A DNA stretch of 64,000 nt from Vitis vinifera. Taxonomy: Eukaryota; Streptophyta; Magnoliopsida; Vitales; Vitaceae. Where the stretch lies: positions 5,603,001 through 5,667,000 of the forward strand of contig NC_081806.1 of the NCBI RefSeq assembly GCF_030704535.1. The letters are read 5' to 3'. Positions 37,138-51,934 of this stretch are shown here, in pieces. A model generated the notes under the pieces. It saw nothing but the letters and a program-made list of their open reading frames with translations. It had not been told where the DNA came from and did no database searches. Numbering within the stretch: the first letter of the stretch is position 1; every line of letters begins with the position of its first letter. Made by a program: the position numbers and the translations under genes.

Positions 37138-39581
37138 ATCCAATACCAAAAATTATATGTGAAATTTTGTTTCATCATTTGAATTAAAAGTTCTTTGTTA
37201 TTGAAGGCAATTTTGCTTATTTTCTTTCAAATTGTTTATTTCTTTAAAACCGCCTTTCAATTTTGGTTATATGTATATATGCATTTATGAGATTACTTTT
37301 AAAAAAATTTAATATTTTTGGATTTTTAGTGTTTTTACAATGTTTTTATTTATTTTTGAAAAGTTTTGCTGTTTTTAATTAATATAATTTAAAAAATAGC
37401 ACTCAATTATTTATTTTTAACAATTTAAATTCAAAATTATAATTAGTGACTATGGTTTTATTCATTTAAAAAAGAAAAATTAAAATCGTGATTATTAACT
37501 ACTCTTTTTTTTATAACTATTGGGATGTCTACATGGTTAAAAAGATGCTAATTTGAAAATTTTGTTTAGATGAATCTAGTTCAAAGGTTTTTTCTTTTAA
37601 ATGGATTATCGTCGGGGTGAAGCTTGGTACTACGAAAATAGTTTACTTATCATCATTTTTAGAGCAGCAATAAAAATGAAAGAAATGTCATTTGGTTTAC
37701 AAAATAAGTGGTACAGTATAGGAAGTTAATTATTTGGCATATGACAATCACCACTAGCACCGAACTGTCTAATCTACCACTTGGTTATTCATGTTTGCAC
37801 TTAGTTTGTTCATCATGTCAAATCCCACAAGCAGAAAATATTAATTTGTTATTTTTATTTGATACGTGTCCATTGATAAATTAACCAATAATCAAAATGA
37901 TTTCCACTTAGGAGAGACCAACATGTTTCAAGCTCAGTTAGGTAGCTAACACCTTTCAATTGGGTAACCTAGATCCTCCCTTCCCATCCTATGGGCCATT
38001 AATTTTGGAATTATTTGAGATCCTACACGATTTGTACCAATTGAGGTATATTTCCTTTTTTATTTTTATTAAAAAAAATTAAAATTGCTGTCAACTCTAA
38101 GTCAAAAATAAATTTTAAAATTAAATAAATAATTGTTTCGGATAAATAAATTTGATCAAAGTAAGGGGTTCAAACATTGTCTTGTCCTCTCTTACCCACT
38201 CCCATTATATATAAAATTAATTTTTAAAAATACTTCAATTAAATTTTTTATTTTCCCATTTTTAATACATATATAATAATAAAAAATTACTTTTTAATAA
38301 AATAAATTATAAAAATATATTTATTTTTAGTGTAATTGCAGGTAATTGGTCCTAAACTTTCATGGAAGGATCCAAAGAGTGACGATTCAATCAAGGATTG
38401 TTAGAAGGTCAAACTAGAACATGAGGTGGGGCAAATTTGGTATTTGATTAATTAGTTAAATAAGCCTTATTTCTTATTACCCTATCCATTTTGGTGTTTA
38501 AGCCAATAAGATTTGTAGATGAAAATTCCCTTGTTATTTTATCTTGTGTTCGTTCGTGTAGAACATCCATCTATCTAGTTTCGAATAACGAAACTTAATC
38601 ATTCGGATTGTACTATTCAAATTTGTATGTATTATTATTTAAGTGGGTCAGATTTTTAATAGTACATACCATCTAGAAAGAAATTGCTACTTGGGTTGTG
38701 AAGTTCGTAGTTTCAGAGAGGTACATGACGATCTTAACAAAACTCACATAATATAATCATAGAAGTATTTCTCAAAGACTCAAGACATAAAAACGGATGG
38801 CTGAACCTTTTGAAGATCAATACCTTATACATAGATATTTTGTGTGTTGGGTGTTGGGTGTTTCTTTGTTTTTCTTTTTCTATATAGAATAGCAGGATAG
38901 TTGAATGCATCCACACCATACACCCTCAGACCTAAATCGTTAGTGGCTGAATGTGAGGCGTAAATGTGCACAAACCTGAAAACCCTACCCCATAGTAACC
39001 CATGGGAGGACGAGGAAGAACCTGATATGGGAGTAATAACCCATGCTCATGTGGATGTCTCCAATCTTTTTTGAAGTGTGTAAGAGGGAGGGGTACATAA
39101 CATGGGCAAGTATGACCTTTCTACAAAATATACCTTTTAACCTTACTTTTTATAGTAATCTCGACCCTATAGGATGAGAACTATTCTTATAGAATACCGT
39201 AGCATGTTTGGCAAGAATTTCACAGATGTTTGGAAAATGAAATCCACCCGTATCAAACTAAAACCATAGGCACCTCTGGAATACCATCAAGCGGCTGAAA
39301 ATTTTCATGGTTAATGATAATGCAATCAGAAATCCAGAATTGGGCCAAAAATATAATGCTAATCAAGAAAAAAGCTAGCCCACCTCAAAGATAAGTTAAT
39401 GAAAATTTTAAAGCTACTCAACATGTCACGTTAAATCAAATAAATCTTTTGAAACAATACTCTCAGGTATATCTCCAAAATTTCAAATTCAAAATGAGAT
39501 GTCTAAAAATCCAGATATGAGATGTCTAAAAATCCAGATAACAGTAAACAAAAAAAAGTACCAAGCAATGTGCCGAAAAGA
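37138..39581. other. intergenic DNA 3' of SEC61A and 3' of RPL15
   Basis: AT-rich, with no gene found. The part 39195-39285, near the RPL15 3' end, is the source or sister of the block at 24425-24510. The tandem AAAATCCAGATA pair at 39507-39541 (ATGAGATGTCTAAAAATCC twice) is a small local duplication. Confidence 0.45.
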
Positions 39582-43147
<3,566 letters not shown>

Positions 43148-43198
43148 GGCTAGAGAGAGAGAAAGAGAGTGAGAGCTTCGGCCACAGAGGGGTTAGGG

Positions 43199-43207
43199 TT
43201 AGGGTTT
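43199..43207 (-). promoter_or_regulatory. telo-box of RPL15
   Basis: AAACCCTAA on the minus strand, followed by a further CCTAACCC, lies about 55 bp upstream of the RPL15 ATG. This motif near the transcription start is a hallmark of plant ribosomal-protein genes and drives expression in dividing cells. A TATATTC-like sequence (43220-43229, minus) precedes it. Confidence 0.75.
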
Positions 43208-43328
43208 GGAGAGATGTTACGAATATAAGGCTCGTGAGTGAGTTCTGATTTGAGATCTGAGCCGTCCGTTTTGCCAATATGTGTATTACGCTGATCTGGG
43301 GTTTGCTAGGGCAGCGTCACTAGGTTAA

Positions 43329-43334
43329 CACGTG
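43329..43334. promoter_or_regulatory. G-box CACGTG in the RPL15 upstream region
   Basis: CACGTG lies about 185 bp upstream of the RPL15 ATG, next to an AACGGCGTCGTTT sequence. G-boxes bind bZIP or bHLH factors; use here is not shown by sequence alone. Confidence 0.35.
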
Positions 43335-43395
43335 AGGCATCATTAAAACGTACAACGGCGTCGTTTTACTCTTGCCATTGGAATAAATTGCGGTG

Positions 43396-43758
43396 TAGAG
43401 GCAACGGGGCGGGTGGACGCCCCCATCCCAACCCGCCCCGTTTACTCAAAATAATTTCCACCCATCCCATTAGAAAAAATAAACGGGTTTTGAAATTTTA
43501 AAATATATATATATTTTTATAAATAATTAAAATTTTATAAGTTTTTATAATTTATTTTATTGAAAAAAAAAATATTTTTATTATTATTATATAAAAAATA
43601 AAATTTAAATTAAATTAAATTTTAAAATTAATTTTATATATAATCAAAATGGACCAAATAAAACAATACTCAAACCCACTTATTTGAATTTCAAACCTGT
43701 CCCATTAAAAGTAAAATGGGGTATGTACCCGAAAAAACTCGTTTCATTGTCATCCCTA
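43396..43758. mobile_element. MITE with TAGGGATGACAA-type ends (copy 1)
   Basis: The left end TAGAGGCAACGGGGCGGGT pairs with the right end, whose reverse complement is TAGGGATGACAATGAAACG. The interior is extremely AT-rich (TATATATATATTTTTATAA) between a GC-rich left shoulder (GACGCCCCCATCCCAACCCG) and a right part with CCCATTAAAAG. It has no coding capacity. The end sequence recalls hAT-type MITEs, but the class is inferred. Confidence 0.5.
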
Positions 43759-44349
43759 TTATAGTGTCTTTATCTAATGTTTCTTCAACTTTAATTTATT
43801 TTAATAATTTATATATTTCATGAATAAGTTTATAATGATAAAAAATTAACCCAAAATGCAAATTAACAATCAAAATCACCCCCATCAAATTTGATATCGC
43901 ACCCTTCTCCTTTTTGAAGGATTAAACTTTATTTGAAAGGGTCATTGCTATGATTTTTTCATTCACAATAACACACCTAAAAAATAAGCAAAATTAGGGT
44001 TGCTTTTGCATTTGTAGTGATGTTTTTTCTTCTAGAGTTTGTTTCACTTTACAGTATGTACACTTGGTTATGGGTTTTTACTGTGCAGTTAAAAAAATGA
44101 GAAATTATGACTTCATTCTCCATTGAAATAGAAAGAGATATGAGATAAACGTGGACTCAAACCATTATTGTGTTTTTTAACATGTTTGAGGATTTGTTCG
44201 TTGAGCTTCTATGTGATTCAACACATAATTGTCATGTACCAAAGGCAACATATCATTTGTTGGAATCATGGGTCTTATGTGAGGGCAAACAACCAATGGG
44301 TTGAGCCTTCAAGGCTCACTAGGCATGGATAGGTCATTTCATTAGTAGA
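43759..44349. other. intergenic DNA between two related MITEs
   Basis: No gene was seen. It is AT-rich in the first part; from about 44230 comes a more complex sequence (GGCTCACTAGGCATGGATAG) without recognisable coding content. Confidence 0.45.
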
Positions 44350-44859
44350 TAGGGATGATTATCGAAGGGGTTTTTTTTTTATACCTTCCTCACTTCCACC
44401 TCTAATAAAAAGGATTTTGGAATAAAGATAAACGGGTTTAGAACAAATTTGAGAAAATTATAAAAAAAACTCAAGACAAGTTTGGATATTACTTTGTCTC
44501 GCATTGCCCCACCCCACCCTACCCTAATTATATATAATTTTAAATAAAAATTTATTTTATTTGATTTTTTTTCTTTTTTCAACTTTTTTGAAGATAAATA
44601 AATTTTATTTTCTATAAAAATAAATTGTAAATGTTTATAATATTTCTTTATTTATAAATTATATTTATTTTTGAAAAATTTTAAAAATAAAATAAATAAA
44701 CAGGACAGGTGTATAAGAATTTTCTCTACCCACTCTACTTCACCCCGTCTTGTTTATTTTACTTTATTTTTAGGCAAGAATAAGAATTGATATAAATAAA
44801 TGGAACAAGGTTAGGATGAGATTGACTTATCCCGAACTTGCCCCATTGTCATATTTATC
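44350..44859. mobile_element. MITE with TAGGGATGACAA-type ends (copy 2)
   Basis: The left end TAGGGATGATTATCGAAGGG pairs with the right end, whose reverse complement is GATAAATATGACAATGGGGC. Like the element at 43396-43758 it carries CCCCACCCCACCCT and CCCACTCTACTTCACCCCG shoulders around a long AT core. The two are probably members of one family about 0.6 kb apart. Confidence 0.5.
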
Positions 44860-46540
44860 AGTAAAGGCTTACAAATCATAGGATATAGGCTTAATCTAAA
44901 ACATGGTAGTGATTACACCTTCAATAGGATGGAAAGAAAGACAACCATGATTTAAGTAGATGATGTAAAGTGTAAGGATGAGGATGATAGTGTGGCTTAT
45001 GGTGATGGTAAGGATAAGGAAATCGATATAACTTATGATAATGATCATGTTGAATGGTAATATCGAGTTATGTTGATGAAAATTCATCCAACAATGAGTC
45101 TATGGATTATGATAGTGGAGAAAATAGGTTTCAGAGTAATTATCACCTTTCAAAGCATGAATCCAATGATTTGCTTGGGGTTCAATGTGGGTTTTCTTTA
45201 GGAAGTAAAGATGTTAGGTATTACATAAATAGGGATGTTAAAAGGGAGACATACAATGCTAAGGAAGGGAGTAAGATATGATCAAGTGAAGGTTAACTAT
45301 TTGGAAATGTGGATGAAAGTAGAGTTATATAAAGGGTTATGTGATACAAAAGGGTTTTGAAATAAAGAGAAGAGAGAATGAGAAGACAAGGGTGATTGTT
45401 GGAAATGTGGATGAAATTAGAGTTATATAGGGGGTTATGTAATACAAGGGGGTTTTGAAATAAAGAAACTAGAGAATAAGAAAGCGAGGATGATTGTTTT
45501 GTGTGCAATTGAGAGTTATCCTTTGCGAAATCATACTTCTCTTATTACTGATATGGTGAATTACATGATCAAGAAATTGTCAAATAAGTACAAATGAGTT
45601 AGAATCTCAACAAATTCAAATCCAACTACATAGATAGCCAAAAAAAAAATGTAAGGCTAAGAGGGGATTTGAAATAAGATTGGAATGTATGATGGAAGAA
45701 TTGAGAGAAAATTATAATATTGGATAAAATGAGATGTGACTTTATATGATAGTTTAAAGGCAACAAAACAAGAACGAAGAACATTTGGTGGTTCCTATAT
45801 TAAATTTCTAACTTATGCCAATATAGTAAATGTTACAAATCATATATCTTACTAAGAATTGATATCGAAAAGATAACTCTAGAATCTCCTCTCCCAATAT
45901 GACATTTTTTTAACTTGAACCCATGATCTTGGATTTGATACCAATTCTTAAATTGAGTTTTCACCGTCTCATCTTATAATTAATTGGCGCCTAATGAGGA
46001 TAGATCAACATTTTTTATGACATTTGACATCATCATCATTTGAACGAGTCATCCACAAGCTCAAGAGAGGTGTTATTGCATCTTCAACAAATGTGACCTA
46101 AAGGAGCAAAAAGGAAGTATTCTACTAGCTATGGTTTTTTCCTCAAAGACCATATCTCCTTCAAAGCTTCATCTTTCTTTGAAAACCATTTTCATTATAC
46201 CATTTGCAAATGTGATTGTCACTACCATTCTCATTATACCATTTGCAAATCATCTTTTTATTGAATTAATTGATTAAAAGAAATAAAACAATCTTTAAAT
46301 TTATAAATTTAATATTTTATTTAACATGAAAAATAATTTATTTTTAATATTTTTATTATTTATATATAGATTTTTAAAAATAAATTATTTTTACAATAAT
46401 TTTTTTTTTTAAAAAAAAAGAAAAGAAAAAAAGGTTAGAAAGGATGAAAGTTCTATTTACAAATTTAGGGTTATGTCATCCATTTTAATGTGGCAGGATC
46501 TTATGTAAGAGGTCTACAACCCTGATTTCTAGCCCTTCCG
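44860..46540. other. gene-poor DNA upstream of the isopropylmalate dehydratase gene
   Basis: A 98-bp tandem duplication lies at 45301-45398 and 45399-45500 (TTGGAAATGTGGATGAAA or ATGAAAT, then AGAGTTATAT, GGGTTATGT). The open frame at 45054-45281 (75 codons, acidic) next to it has no recognisable domain and could be transposon debris. A smaller repeat of CATTATACCATTTGCAAAT occurs at 46194-46249. The last 100 bp before 46561 should hold the promoter, but no clear TATA box was seen. Confidence 0.45.
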
Positions 46541-46560
46541 TGTTCGTCAAGCTCACATCC

Positions 46561-47322
46561 ATGGCGGCTTCAACAGCTTCGGCAGCCCTTTCAGGAAACC
46601 CTAACCTCACGTCTTCGCACAAGCCCCACGCTTCTCTCTCTCCTCACTCATGTCTCCGATTCTCCACCGCAATCTCTCGTAAATTCCCCTTCAAATCTCT
46701 CACGACTATCCCCTTCACTACCGCCACTACCGCCGCCTCCACTCGTCGGTCCACCACTGTTACTGCCAGCTCCACCTCATTTCACGGCCTCTGCTACGTC
46801 GTCCACGACAACATTGATACGGACCAAATCATCCCCGCTGAGTACCTCACCCTCGTCCCATCTAACCCCGACGAGTACCAAAAGCTCGGCTCTTACGCCT
46901 TCATCGGCCTTCCCTCGTCCTATGAAACCCGCTTCATTGAAGCCGGCGAGTTGAAAACCAAGTACACCATCGTCATCGCCGGCCAAAACTTCGGATGCGG
47001 CTCCTCCCGCGAGCACGCGCCAGTGGCGTTGGGCGCCGCCGGCGCCAGAGCCGTAGTGGCTGAGTCGTACGCGCGGATCTTCTTCCGGAACTCTGTGTCC
47101 ACTGGCGAGGTTTATCCTTTGGAAACGGAGGTTAGGATTTGCGAGGAGTGCCGTACTGGAGACGTTGTCACCATTGAGCTTGGAGAGAGCAAGTTGATCA
47201 ACCATACCACAGGAAAGGAGTATAAATTGAATCCAGTTGGGGATGTCGGACCGGTAATTGAGGCCGGTGGGATTTTCGCGTATGCGAGGAAGACCGGGAT
47301 GATTCCCGCCCAAACCGCTTAG
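46561..47322 (+). CDS. 3-isopropylmalate dehydratase small subunit, plastid
   Basis: Small (swivel-domain) subunit of isopropylmalate isomerase; with the large [4Fe-4S] subunit it converts 2- to 3-isopropylmalate in leucine synthesis. Plant paralogs may serve methionine chain elongation. Single exon, 253 aa. ATG 46561 gives MAASTASAALSGNPN; the open frame upstream lacks an ATG. Residues about 1-72 are Ser/Thr/Arg-rich with few acids, typical of a chloroplast transit peptide. The mature part has DNIDTDQIIPAEYL (83-96), GQNFGCGSSREHAPVAL (141-157) with the substrate-loop GCGSSREHAP, and FFRNSVSTGEVYPLE (174-188). Length fits Arabidopsis IPMI SSU (about 251-256, recalled). The 5' half is GC-rich compared with its surroundings. 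The antisense open frame of 208 codons is a shadow. Confidence 0.95.
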   Translation: MAASTASAALSGNPNLTSSHKPHASLSPHSCLRFSTAISRKFPFKSLTTIPFTTATTAASTRRSTTVTASSTSFHGLCYVVHDNIDTDQIIPAEYLTLVPSNPDEYQKLGSYAFIGLPSSYETRFIEAGELKTKYTIVIAGQNFGCGSSREHAPVALGAAGARAVVAESYARIFFRNSVSTGEVYPLETEVRICEECRTGDVVTIELGESKLINHTTGKEYKLNPVGDVGPVIEAGGIFAYARKTGMIPAQTA

Positions 47323-47640
47323 AATTTGAGGTACTGTGTTTATTTTGTGCACTGCATTTCTATACTTTGGGTGAGTATTAATGTTGTACTGTGTTGTTGA
47401 CAAAGCTGTTACGTGATCCTTGTATGTGTATGCATTTGCCCGTGTTTACTGCTTATGTGTTGCGAAAGGATTCAGTTAAATTTGGAATTGTAAAGTAAAA
47501 TCTGGGTACAAAGAGAAGAACGACGCCTTCATCTTCTTGAAAGAGCAATACAGAATTTCATTTCTATGAACAGCCAGAGCCATAAGGGTGCAGATGTTTT
47601 TGCCTTTAAAGGGGTTTTTATTTAATTAGAAAATAGGAAT
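47323..47640 (+). other. 3' flank of the isopropylmalate dehydratase gene
   Basis: AATTTGAG|GTACTG at about 47331 could be a splice donor for a 3'UTR intron, with a possible acceptor TTTTGCAG at 49277 leading to CTCCTCGTTTATTGCAG and an AATAAAA signal near 49360. That would place the LINE fragment below inside the intron. This is speculative without transcript data. Confidence 0.3.
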
Positions 47641-48070
47641 TAAGCCTCTTTGAAGTAGCTAATGCAAATAAGGTGGGAAAAGATTTGCACAAAGGTGTAG
47701 TTCCATCAAAAACACATCTCTGCCCATTTCCCACCACAAAAGAAATTCTAGAGCTAACAAGGTGCCCAAACTTCCTAATTGCTTTCCACATGCCTACACC
47801 ATACCCCTCTCTAACTCCCGCGAACACCACCCACCACGTTACTCCCCATATTTGCCCCCTTATTACTTGGTTCCAAAAAGCCTCTTTTTCATTTGCAAAG
47901 TGCCAACTCCATTTGCCAAGAAGAGCCTTATCGAGCAGAGCAAGGCTCTTCACCCCCAACCTCCCTTTTCTTTTATCTAGGCAAACTGTTGTCGACCTTA
48001 CTAAATGAGGTTTTCTCTCAAGAGCCCCACCTCCCCACATAAAATCCCTCTGAATCTGCCCCACCTTAAT
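47640..48070 (-). mobile_element. LINE fragment, post-RT region
   Basis: An open frame of up to 148 codons on the minus strand reads MGQIQRDFMWGGGALERKPH, then DKRKGRLGVKSLALLDKALL, GKWSWHFANEKEAFWNQVI, EGYGVGMWKAIRKFG and VVGNGQRCVFDGTTPLCKSF. It is the segment between reverse transcriptase and the zinc-binding tail of plant L1-like LINEs. It lacks both ends and is too short to function, yet is open over its whole length, so it is fairly young. Confidence 0.85.
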
Positions 48071-49604
48071 ATCATTGATACTTTACGGTGTACTTGAGTG
48101 TGTTTTAAAACTGTTTTGTGGTAATGACTTGATCTTTTATTCTTAGGAGCTATTTTATTTATTTGGTTAGACTCTATGCAGATTGGATTTGTTGTGTTGC
48201 TTCTTTTAGTATTGGACTTAAGATGAACAAACTTTGAGTCATGTTTGTAGTAGCTAAAAATGTGATTTATAATTTGGAAGTAACCCAAAGTCTATTAGTT
48301 GAAGCCAAACTTCAAAATATCCGATACAAATAAAAACCAGCTCACCCGGCTCCCAAAATAAGAATGAAACCTGAGAACAAACCATTGACATATGAGATTA
48401 ATATTTTTTATATCTTAAAAAGAAAGTTTCTGAGTTGGTGTATTGCAAATTCTTGTCTATGCAAAATGAGCAGCTCAAATTTTAGGAGATGTTAGCACGG
48501 GCAAATTATTATTATTTTTATAACCTCAACAATTTATTTGGGTGGGAAGAATGAAACTGATCAGTTTTTGATGATCATATATGCTCGTGCATGCAGACCA
48601 AATGTAGAATGTTGGATTATTGATAGGCATGTTTGGTCTTTGGTTTGTTGGCAGATGCTGTTGATCTTTTGACAAATTAGAAAGCATATATCCTTTAGTT
48701 TGGTTTTGTGGTTTTTTCCTTAACTCTGTGGGCCTAAATGCATTTGTCTTTCTTCAAAGATGACTAGGCTATTCTTTCATTCACAATGGTTATTTAGTTT
48801 CCGTTTTGTTATCATTCACTAGGATAGCCTACAGAATTATCTGAAGGCATTGACTTGAGAAATTCCTGGTGGTGTTAATTTTCTTATTTTGGCTTTGATT
48901 GGTTATGTTGTAAAATAGACTCGATGGCCAAGATTAATTCTACAGTCCCTTGTTTGTAGCTTGATTCTTTCATACATCACCTTGGGTTTCAGCTTATTGC
49001 CCTTTATTTGTAGCTTGATGATTCTTAGGTCGTTTGAATTTCTATGCGCAAAACATATTTGAGATATCGGATGGCTCATTTGCAGAATCATAAAAATGAG
49101 CAGGACATGTTTTACATGTCAGAGTTTGTTTACCGGTCATATGACAATTATGTATCACAAAATTGAGTGAGATTCTCTTATGTTTCCTTGCTGCTCGATG
49201 TGAAGGATTTTAAGTGTTGAATTCTTGCTATATGCATCTGACTAATTTCTGTTTCGATTTGGGTTGTCTTTTGCAGCTCCTCGTTTATTGCAGGTGGGTG
49301 GAAAAAGGTTGCAACCTCTCTCGTAGAAGTTTGGCTTGAGAATTTGTAACTATACTAAAAATAAAACAACTTTTTGTGCCCTGCTCTGCTCTGAAACAGT
49401 GTCTCCTTATGCTGTTGCACCTGCACTAGCTTTCACTCTAAGATGCAGTTAATTATTGTGATCTAGTCTATTTGAGTCATTTCAGAATTGATGGATTCTG
49501 TTGATCTTTATAAACTATAAAAAAAATGGGTTCTTAAATTTGGTTGCTGGGTCTTTCTTCAATCTCTCAGCACAAATGCCAGTGATTTTCTTCCAGAATG
49601 GCTC
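48071..49604. other. intergenic or 3'UTR-intron DNA
   Basis: No coding signal was seen. It is moderately AT-rich, with TTTGG-rich stretches at 48620-48720. See the 3'-flank entry for a possible UTR exon near 49277-49380. Confidence 0.4.
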
Positions 49605-49651
49605 AATAAGTTCTACGTGGTGATAATGGATGTCACCACGTAGAACTTATT
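49605..49651. repeat. perfect 19-bp inverted repeat (hairpin)
   Basis: AATAAGTTCTACGTGGTGA (49605-49623) and its exact reverse complement (49633-49651) are separated by 9 bases. Transcribed either way it would fold into a 19-bp stem. It contains no poly-T run that would make it a terminator. It could be the core of a foldback MITE or a hairpin RNA. Confidence 0.9.
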
Positions 49652-49820
49652 CGTTAATGACCTCTGCCTTGATATTCAATAGCATGTTTTAGTTAAAGTA
49701 TTTAGCTATAAAGTTATCTACTTCCAGTTGCATCTTCAAAAAATTGCATTTCTCTTTCTAATTATTTCCCTTTATAGCTATAGAATGGCCAATATTCTAT
49801 ATAAATTGCTAATTATAAAA

Positions 49821-49948
49821 CCTGATGGGTAACTCAATTGGTCCGGTCTTGGGTTTGCTTTCTAGTGGTAACCAGTTCTAAGTCCCCTCAAGGTCACTGA
49901 AGGCTTACCCGTTAACTTTAGGGTCCCATGGAATTAATCGAGGTGCAA
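49821..49948 (+). mobile_element. tRNA-derived SINE, truncated
   Basis: Contains an A-box-like GGTAACTCAATTGG near 49828 and a B-box-like CCAGTTCTAAGTCCCC near 49872. The tail GGCTTACCCGTTAACTTTAG, GAATTAATCGAGGTGC is of a type I know from grape SINE copies. It ends where the sequence becomes AT-rich. The Pol III promoter boxes are probably decayed. Confidence 0.6.
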
Positions 49949-50130
49949 ATATAGAATATATTATTTTATTGAACAAATATACTTTTTTATTACAAATACA
50001 ACCATATATCATAACAAATATAGTTTTCTATTACAAATACAACCATCTATCATAACAAAATGTTGGAAAAATATTGGAATGAAGAAAATAAAAAATTAAA
50101 ACGAAAGAAAGATGATTTAACATATTTTTA

Positions 50131-51934
50131 TCATCTTTTTGGAAGTAATTTCTTCACTTGAATTTTCTCTCCGCGACCACAAACACCCTTATATTCCTTA
50201 TCTGAAAGTAAATAAATTAATTAATTAACTATCGAACTCATAAAATAAATTGGAAAAAAAAACATTAATCCATGCAGTACAAACCTTGAAATCTAAGAAT
50301 GATATCTCTCAATGTAAGATTCGGTAGGAGGTCATTTGATACGACCCTCGCTCCACATGGACAAGTCGGGCAGTTGCTTATGCCTGAATGAAGTTTTAAT
50401 ATTTGGCTTTATTAGATTTGTGAATCATACTTTATATTATATCAACAAGAAAAGGACATAAAATTTAGTCTTACATCTGTGACAGAAACTGGTAAAACAA
50501 CATTTGACCATTACAGCATCCAACATTGGCAGCTTACAGAGTGGGCAATGAAGTTTTGGTGGGATGCTCCTCTCATCCTCCTTTTTCTTGGAATCAGGTC
50601 TGTTAATTTCAATTTGAAATGATTAATTGATTTGATTTTAATTGTAGCACCATTATATGAGACTTTTGATATGAATAATGGATAAAAACTTACTTATTTG
50701 GCTTCATTCTTTGGATGTCTGAGCCATTTGTAGGACAGTGTTGAATAAAATGCCCTGGTCATAAATTTAGTACAATTTGTGTTTAAGATAGGTGAGCCTC
50801 AAAACCCGAAGGTAAGTAAGTTAGAGGGTATATTTGAAAGTTGTTTTTAAAAACAATTTTTTGTTTCTAAGAATAAAATAGGAAAAATGTTCGACAACCA
50901 GAAAACAAAAATGAATTTTTGTTTTTTAATAATACACTTTAGTCGTTTAGAGAAAATTAAGATGTGAAAAAGAAAACCCTTTTTAGAAATTGTTTTTTAA
51001 ATTTTTTGGAAACATTTTTTAAATAAAGCCCAAAATTAAACGTACCAGGCACTTGGCATCTATGACATATGTATCCGGAAGGAGGTGTCTTTTGCTGCAA
51101 ACCAGTTTGGGATGAAGGTGGTGGTACAACATCTAGAGTTGAATAATTTCTAAAAGTCATTTTAAAAAATATTTTAATATTTTTAAAAATAATTTCGTAG
51201 AACATAAACTTCTTGTATAGCTAAAATAGCAATTGTTGTACAAACACTTACATTTTGTTTTGTTGTTCTAAAAGGATGGGTTTTGATGGATGCCCAGCCA
51301 TTCTACGGACCAAAACCTCAGTATTGTCTTGGATAATTGTATCATCATCCGTATACTCTGAAATAAAATACGGAAAATCTTTAATTTAATGTTTGTAATT
51401 AATCTTTTTTTTTCCGCAAAATCCTAAAATGAATATTATATTTATGGTATTATTTTTTTACATAGATTGTCAAATTCCAAAATAAATCTTGATTTATTTA
51501 TTCATTGTCTCACTTTCTAAATATTAATATTTAAAAAAAAAATGCTTTACAATAATCTTTTTTTTCCAATATTTTAGTTTGAAACATCTGCAAATTGTTA
51601 ATACATTCAACATTCCATTAACAAAATGATAGTCAAACTTAATTAATAAAAAAAACATTTAATCCAAAAATTAAAAGAAATAAATCTATGAAAACAATCT
51701 GTTCAAAATTTTTATTTAAACCAACTAAAAAAATTAAATATATTAAATCTAAATAATAAACATACCTTCATTTGTCCGAGCCTGAGTGATTAAAATATCA
51801 AAATCCGTTCCTTTGTATAGTTGTTTTTTCATAAAGATTTTATATTTTAAGGATCCAACTGATACGATATTTCCATCTATTGGAATAATGTCAAAATTTT
51901 TGACACTTTTAAACTTGAAGTATATAACTCCCAT
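50131..51934 (-). CDS. compact DWNN / CCHC / RING protein (RBBP6/PQT3 family E3 ligase)
   Basis: Seven minus-strand exons, assembled from GT/AG sites: 51934-51766, 51357-51252, 51149-51046, 50754-50694, 50599-50475, 50383-50285, 50201-50131 (169+106+104+61+125+99+71 = 735 nt, 244 aa, stop TGA). Frame is kept across all six introns. Residues 1-75 are the ubiquitin-like DWNN domain (GVIYFKFKSVKNFDIIPIDG, GTDFDILITQ, EEYTDDDTII, VLVRRMAGHP). Residues 117-134 are a CCHC zinc knuckle (C120-x2-C123-x4-H128-x4-C133). Residues 163-200 are a RING/U-box-like finger (CPLC at 165-168, KCCFTSFCHRC, then CPTCPCGA). Relatives are nuclear E3 ubiquitin ligases, including Arabidopsis PQT3, but are several times longer. 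Oddities: no long C-terminal region, and only three residues between CHRC (189) and CPTC (193), fewer than usual. It could be a young short paralog or a decaying copy. Confidence 0.85.

Noticed and set aside
46777..47403. 208-codon antisense frame over the isopropylmalate dehydratase gene
   Set aside because: It mirrors a GC-rich conserved coding region on the other strand; no independent homology.
47673..48008. plus-strand frame of 111 codons
   Set aside because: Antisense shadow of the LINE fragment coded on the minus strand.
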